Positions 43,188-46,725 of a stretch of DNA of 46,725 bases are shown piece after piece. The stretch is from Gemmatimonadota bacterium. Lineage in GTDB: Bacteria > Gemmatimonadota > Gemmatimonadetes > Gemmatimonadales > GWC2-71-9. Under the pieces are notes generated by a model. It saw only the letters and a program-made list of their open reading frames with translations, searched no databases and was not told where the DNA came from. The number at the start of each line of letters is the position of its first letter. The first letter of the stretch is position 1. The DNA lies in NCBI GenBank assembly GCA_003222155.1, contig QHUU01000074.1, positions 1 to 46,725 on the forward strand. Direction: 5' to 3'. Both the position numbers and the translations under genes were made by a program.

Positions 43188-45023
43188 TTACTCCACCGCC
43201 GGCTCTGTGTCCACCTGCCACCGCTCCGCCCACAGCTCCGCCATGAGCAGCGGCCACAGCTTGCGGGCGTGGTTCCGTTTCCCCGACCGGTGCTCGGCCA
43301 AGAGGCGCGCCGTGGGCGCCCCCGGGAACAGCCGGGGCGCCATGAGGTGACGCTGGGCGAGCGCCGCCAGGCCGGTGTTGAGCCAGCGCGCCACCGGCAC
43401 CGACAGGCCGCGCTTGCGGCGGCGAATCACGCCGCCCGGCACCAGCCCGCGCGCCGCTTCCTTTAATATCGCCTTGGTGGTGAAGCCCCGCACCTTGAGC
43501 GCCGGCGGCAGGGGGAGGGCCAGTTCCATCATCTCGCGGTCCAGATAGGGGGCGCGCGCCTCGATCGACGCGAGCATCGTCCCGCGATCGACTTTGGCGA
43601 GCAGGTTGTCGGGCAGGTAGGAGAGGAAGTCGAGCCACAGCAGGCGGTTCAAGGACGGATCGCCGGGGAACTGGTCCAGCAGACCGGTCGCCCACGCGAC
43701 AGTGCGCGCGTCGGGCCCGAGCGCGCCGAACCAGGTGAGGTGCCGCTCGAGCGGCGGCAGCTGGGCCGCCGCGACCAGCTCCTTGAGCAGGAATTCGATC
43801 GTGACCTTCCCGGTCGAGGTGGGAAGGCGATTCACGAGCCAGGCGAGCGCGGAGCGTCCGGGGATCCGGCGGTACAGGCCGGCGGCCTTGTGCCCGAGGT
43901 ACGTCGGATAGCCGCCGAACAGCTCGTCCGCGCCTTCACCCGAGAGGACGACCTTGACGTGCTCGCGCGCCGCCTCGGCCAGGAGGAAGGTGGGCAGGAT
44001 GGCGGGGTCGCCCATCGGCTCGGCCAGCGAGCGCGTGACGACCTCGAACGCCCGCTCGAGCGCGGCGCCGTCCGCCGTGACGACGTGGTGGATGGTGCGG
44101 ATGGAGTGGGTCACGGCTTCCGCGTAGCCGCTTTCATCGTACCCCGGCTCGACGAATCGCACCGAATAGGTGTGGATGCGCTCGCCCGCCATGACGCGCG
44201 CCGCCGCCGCCGCGAGCAGCGAGGAATCGAGCCCGCCGCTCGTGAACACGCCGACGGGCACGTCGGACATGAGCTCACGCTCCACGGACGCGAGCAGCGC
44301 GTCGCGCAGCGCGGCGGGCCGATCGTGCCGCGACGGAGCGGCGGCCGCGGCGGCCGCATCCCAATAGCGGCGCAGCGCGACGCCGCTCCGATCGGCGACG
44401 AGCAGGTGTGCCGGCGGGAGCTTGGAGATCCCGGTGATCATCGTGAGCGGAGCGGGGACATACCCGAGGGCCGCGTACAGTGCCGCGGCCGGCGGATTCA
44501 CGCGGCGCGGCTGGTCGGGGTAGACGAGCAACGCCTGCACCTCGGAGGCGAACCGCAGCTCGCCCGCGACCTCGGTCCAGAACAGCGGCTTTTCTCCTGC
44601 CCGGTCACGCGCCAGGATCAGACGGCCGCGCGCATCGTCCCACACGGCGAGCCCGAACATTCCCTCGAGCCGTGGCACGGCGTCGGGGCCGAGTCGTTGA
44701 TACAGCGGCACGATCGTCTCGATGTCGCCCGACGAGCGGAACGAGTAGCCCGCCCGCGCGCATTCTTTGCGCAACGCCGGCGCGTTGTAGATCTCGCCGT
44801 TGCAGATCATCCAGATCGTGTGGTCGGGACTCTGGAACGGCTGGTCGCCGGTGGTCAGGTCCATGACGGCGAGGCGGCGGGCGCCCAGGCGCGCGCGCTC
44901 GTGGCCGACGACGCGCTCGCCGTCGGGGCCGCGATGGGCGAGCGCGGCGGCCATCGCGCCGAGGCAGCCCGGGTGCCTCAAGGGGGCGCCGGAGAGCGAC
45001 ACGGCGCCGAAGATGCCGCACAT
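43188..45023 (-). CDS. asnB: Asparagine synthase (glutamine-hydrolysing)
   Basis: 611 aa starting MCGIFGAVSLSG; Cys2 is the glutaminase nucleophile. Glutaminase domain: AHRGPDGERVV, RLAVMDLTTGDQPF, ICNGEIYNAPALR and SGDIETIVPLYQ. Synthase domain: PVGVFTSGGLDSSLLAA, the ATP-pyrophosphatase loop (near residue 260), VKVVLSGEGADELFGGYPTYLGH and LDRGTM-type KVDRGTMLASIEARAPYLD. Exosortase-type and polysaccharide clusters often carry such AsnB-like amidotransferases, so the true substrate may be a cell-surface sugar or lipid, given the glycosyltransferase just upstream. Only 3 bp lie between that gene's stop and this ATG. Confidence 0.93.
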   Translation of the reverse strand: MCGIFGAVSLSGAPLRHPGCLGAMAAALAHRGPDGERVVGHERARLGARRLAVMDLTTGDQPFQSPDHTIWMICNGEIYNAPALRKECARAGYSFRSSGDIETIVPLYQRLGPDAVPRLEGMFGLAVWDDARGRLILARDRAGEKPLFWTEVAGELRFASEVQALLVYPDQPRRVNPPAAALYAALGYVPAPLTMITGISKLPPAHLLVADRSGVALRRYWDAAAAAAAPSRHDRPAALRDALLASVERELMSDVPVGVFTSGGLDSSLLAAAAARVMAGERIHTYSVRFVEPGYDESGYAEAVTHSIRTIHHVVTADGAALERAFEVVTRSLAEPMGDPAILPTFLLAEAAREHVKVVLSGEGADELFGGYPTYLGHKAAGLYRRIPGRSALAWLVNRLPTSTGKVTIEFLLKELVAAAQLPPLERHLTWFGALGPDARTVAWATGLLDQFPGDPSLNRLLWLDFLSYLPDNLLAKVDRGTMLASIEARAPYLDREMMELALPLPPALKVRGFTTKAILKEAARGLVPGGVIRRRKRGLSVPVARWLNTGLAALAQRHLMAPRLFPGAPTARLLAEHRSGKRNHARKLWPLLMAELWAERWQVDTEPAVE

Positions 45024-45024
45024 G

Positions 45025-45125
45025 CCTCACCCCCTGTCCCCCTCTCCACGACGTGGAGAGGGGGGACGACGCTCGCCCGTCCGTCCCCCCTCTCCGCTGC
45101 GCGGAGAGGGGGTCAGGGGGTGAGG
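45025..45125. repeat. Composite palindromic repeat, about 100 bp
   Basis: Outer arms (45025-45047 and 45103-45125) are near-perfect reverse complements. Inside are two hairpins: CCCCCTCTCCACG/CGTGGAGAGGGGG around 45051 and CCCCCTCTCCGC/GCGGAGAGGGGG at 45086-45112. It encodes the final residues and the stop codon of the glycosyltransferase and abuts the asnB start. Such elements are dispersed in many GC-rich genomes. Confidence 0.85.
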
Positions 45126-46725
45126 CTCGCACGGGCCGTAGGCGGCGTAGTGGCTGTCGGCCGCGAGAAGGGGCAACGCGGCGCCGAGCGTCTCGCGCGC
45201 CTCGCGGTTGCCGGCGCCGGCGAGAAACACGGTGGGGACCGGGCAACGGGCGAGTGCCTCGCGCCAGTAGCCCGCGGGGAGGAGCGGCGATCCCGTGGCG
45301 GTCCGCAACCGCTCCACGTTGTCCGCGATATAGTTGCTCGTGAGCTCAGCGCCCGTGGGAGTCGCCACCGCAATGGGGCGACCGAGATAGAAGGGCAGCG
45401 AAGGCGGGTACGCCAGCACGCCCAGCACGGCGCCGGTACCGCCGGCGCGTTGCAGGGCGGCGGCGGTGGCGCCGGCTACCGCGGCGGAGGAGCGGTCGTC
45501 GCCCACCGCGGCGAGCAGATTTCCGGACAGGAACGGGATGGCGATGACGACGACGGCATACCCCCAGATCGTGACGCGGGGGCGGCGGGCCAGGGCGCCG
45601 AGCGCGACCAGGGCAGCCGAGCACAACACCACGACGCCGAGGGCGAGCGCCGCCGCAGGAATGGCGGCCTTCTCGGCGGGCGTGAGGCTGATCGGCGCTG
45701 GGAGCCAGCGCGTCAGCGCGACCAGCGCGAGACCCCCCAGCAGGGCGACCGCCACATAGGCGCGCGCGCCGGTGGTGCTCGCGCCGGTGGTCAGGTTGCG
45801 GGTGGCCGCGAGCGCGACCGCCGGCATGAGCGGCAGCACATACTGCGGCAGCTTCGACTGGTTTAGCGTGAAGAAGAGCAGCGGTGCGATCAACCAGCAG
45901 GCGAAGAGCAACGGCTCACTCGTGGCCGGGTCGCGGCGCGCCGCCCACGTGACGCGCCAATGTCGCAGGCGCGCGAGCGCCGGGATGATCCAGGGGAAGG
46001 CCGCCACGGGAACGATCGGCAGGTAGTACCAGAACGGCGCGGTGCGATGGAAGCTCGTGGTCGTCACGCGCGCCAGGGTCTCGCGCAGGAATACGTAGCC
46101 GGGGAAATCCGGGTGCGCGACCGAGACGGCGACGAACCAGGGGAGGGCGATCGCGGCGAACGCGACGAGGCCGCGCCTGGGCAACAGGCCCCGCACGCTC
46201 GCGCCGGTCGCGAGCGCGTGCGGCACCAGCACGAGCAACGGGATCGCGACGGCGATGGGTCCCTTGGTGAGGGCGCCGACCGCCATGGCCGCCCAGGCGG
46301 CGACCGGCCGCTGTTCGAGCATTCCCAGGATGGCGGCGGTGGTGCACAGCGTGAGCGTGCTGTCGAAGATCGCCGTGCGGGCGTAGGCGAGGGGCAGCAC
46401 CATGGTGGCGTAGGCGAGCCCGGCGAGCCAGCCCGCGTCGTCGCCCCAGCGGCGGCGCGCGACCCACGCCAGCAGTCCAATAGTCGCGAGCGTCGCGATG
46501 TAGGCCGGCAACCGGGCGGCGGTTTCCGTGAAGCCGGTGAGCTCCATGATCGCCGCCGCGGCGGCGAAGTACACGATCGGCTTGTCGAGGTAGGGCAGGC
46601 CGTCCAGGTGCGGGACGAGATAGTCGTTCGAGCGCGCCATCTCGCGCGCCACTTCGGCGTTGCGGCCTTCGTCGGGGTCGAGCAGGCGGTACCCGTTCAG
46701 GTTCCAGCCCAGCGCGATGCAGGCC
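45027..46725 (-). CDS. ArnT/PMT-like glycosyltransferase (GT39/GT83 type), N-terminus cut
   Basis: At least 566 residues; the frame is open to the right edge, so the start lies beyond it. The visible N-terminal part reads NLNGYRLLDPDEGRNAEVAREM, the catalytic Asp/Glu loop of ArnT-family lipid-linked sugar transferases. LPYLDKPIVYFAAAAAIMELTG follows, then about eleven TM segments. These enzymes move a sugar from a polyprenyl phosphate donor to a lipid or protein on the periplasmic face. The true C-terminus probably ends near YAAYGPCEP; the last 30 or so residues (HPLTPSPRSGEGG, then PSPRRGEGDRG) are encoded by the palindromic repeat. Confidence 0.88.
   Translation of the reverse strand, partial: ACIALGWNLNGYRLLDPDEGRNAEVAREMARSNDYLVPHLDGLPYLDKPIVYFAAAAAIMELTGFTETAARLPAYIATLATIGLLAWVARRRWGDDAGWLAGLAYATMVLPLAYARTAIFDSTLTLCTTAAILGMLEQRPVAAWAAMAVGALTKGPIAVAIPLLVLVPHALATGASVRGLLPRRGLVAFAAIALPWFVAVSVAHPDFPGYVFLRETLARVTTTSFHRTAPFWYYLPIVPVAAFPWIIPALARLRHWRVTWAARRDPATSEPLLFACWLIAPLLFFTLNQSKLPQYVLPLMPAVALAATRNLTTGASTTGARAYVAVALLGGLALVALTRWLPAPISLTPAEKAAIPAAALALGVVVLCSAALVALGALARRPRVTIWGYAVVVIAIPFLSGNLLAAVGDDRSSAAVAGATAAALQRAGGTGAVLGVLAYPPSLPFYLGRPIAVATPTGAELTSNYIADNVERLRTATGSPLLPAGYWREALARCPVPTVFLAGAGNREARETLGAALPLLAADSHYAAYGPCEPHPLTPSPRSGEGGRTGERRPPSPRRGEGDRG

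Overview
The window is about 46.7 kb of very GC-rich bacterial chromosome, densely coding, with no rRNA, tRNA or CRISPR that I could see. The gene content (DUF5916 outer-membrane proteins, HAF-repeat proteins, DUF4173 membrane protein, four-helix-bundle protein, GH57 glycogen enzymes, dispersed GC-rich palindromes) and the promoter style fit a Gemmatimonadota-like soil or sediment bacterium. That assignment is inferred from family content, not from a marker gene. Several promoters have a TAnnnT -10 hexamer only 6-7 nt before the start codon, so their mRNAs should be leaderless. Other genes carry ordinary GGAGG-type ribosome sites.

Layout. 1-3418 (minus): membrane protein, winged-helix regulator, short isoprenyl diphosphate synthase (uppS-like), DUF4173 membrane protein, and a membrane protein cut by the left edge. 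3488-11013: dppA-type D-aminopeptidase, a GNAT acetyltransferase, a PHP-domain membrane protein, then a divergent plus run (lipoprotein, DinB-like protein, 51-aa basic protein, FAD oxidoreductase, output-less sensor), met tail to tail by a Tat-exported molybdopterin oxidoreductase and its b-type cytochrome. 11107-19644 (plus): a compact alpha-glucan operon of phosphorylase, glycogen synthase, GH57 branching enzyme, GH57/DUF3536 protein and GH57 4-alpha-glucanotransferase. 19650-27332: accessory-looking small genes, namely Uma2 nuclease, four-helix-bundle protein, two HAF-repeat lipoproteins, DinB, DUF1761, VOC, SnoaL-like, beta-carbonic anhydrase and two lipoproteins. 27350-29697: an amidohydrolase (MTA/SAH-deaminase-like) and a cytochrome c fused to a beta-rich domain.

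29680-46725 is an unbroken 17-kb minus-strand run. In transcription order it holds an ArnT-like glycosyltransferase (cut by the right edge), asparagine synthase, an HD protein, a cardiolipin-synthase-like PLD protein, an ECF sigma factor, a one-TM candidate anti-sigma protein, a Spy/CpxP-like protein, a TolC-like protein, an ABC ATPase, two tandem MacA-like adaptors and a MacB/FtsX-like permease. Most neighbours overlap by ATGA or GTGA. It reads as one envelope stress and efflux operon headed by its own sigma factor. Downstream, a leaderless promoter next to inverted heptamer repeats drives a DUF5916 outer-membrane protein and a chemoreceptor-like protein.

Most noteworthy: the sigma factor/Spy/tripartite ABC efflux operon with duplicated adaptors; the leaderless promoter set; an operator-like palindrome between the regulator operon and dppA; a UppS lacking about 35-40 internal residues; and dispersed repeats that supply stop codons or C-terminal tails to asnB and the glycosyltransferase.
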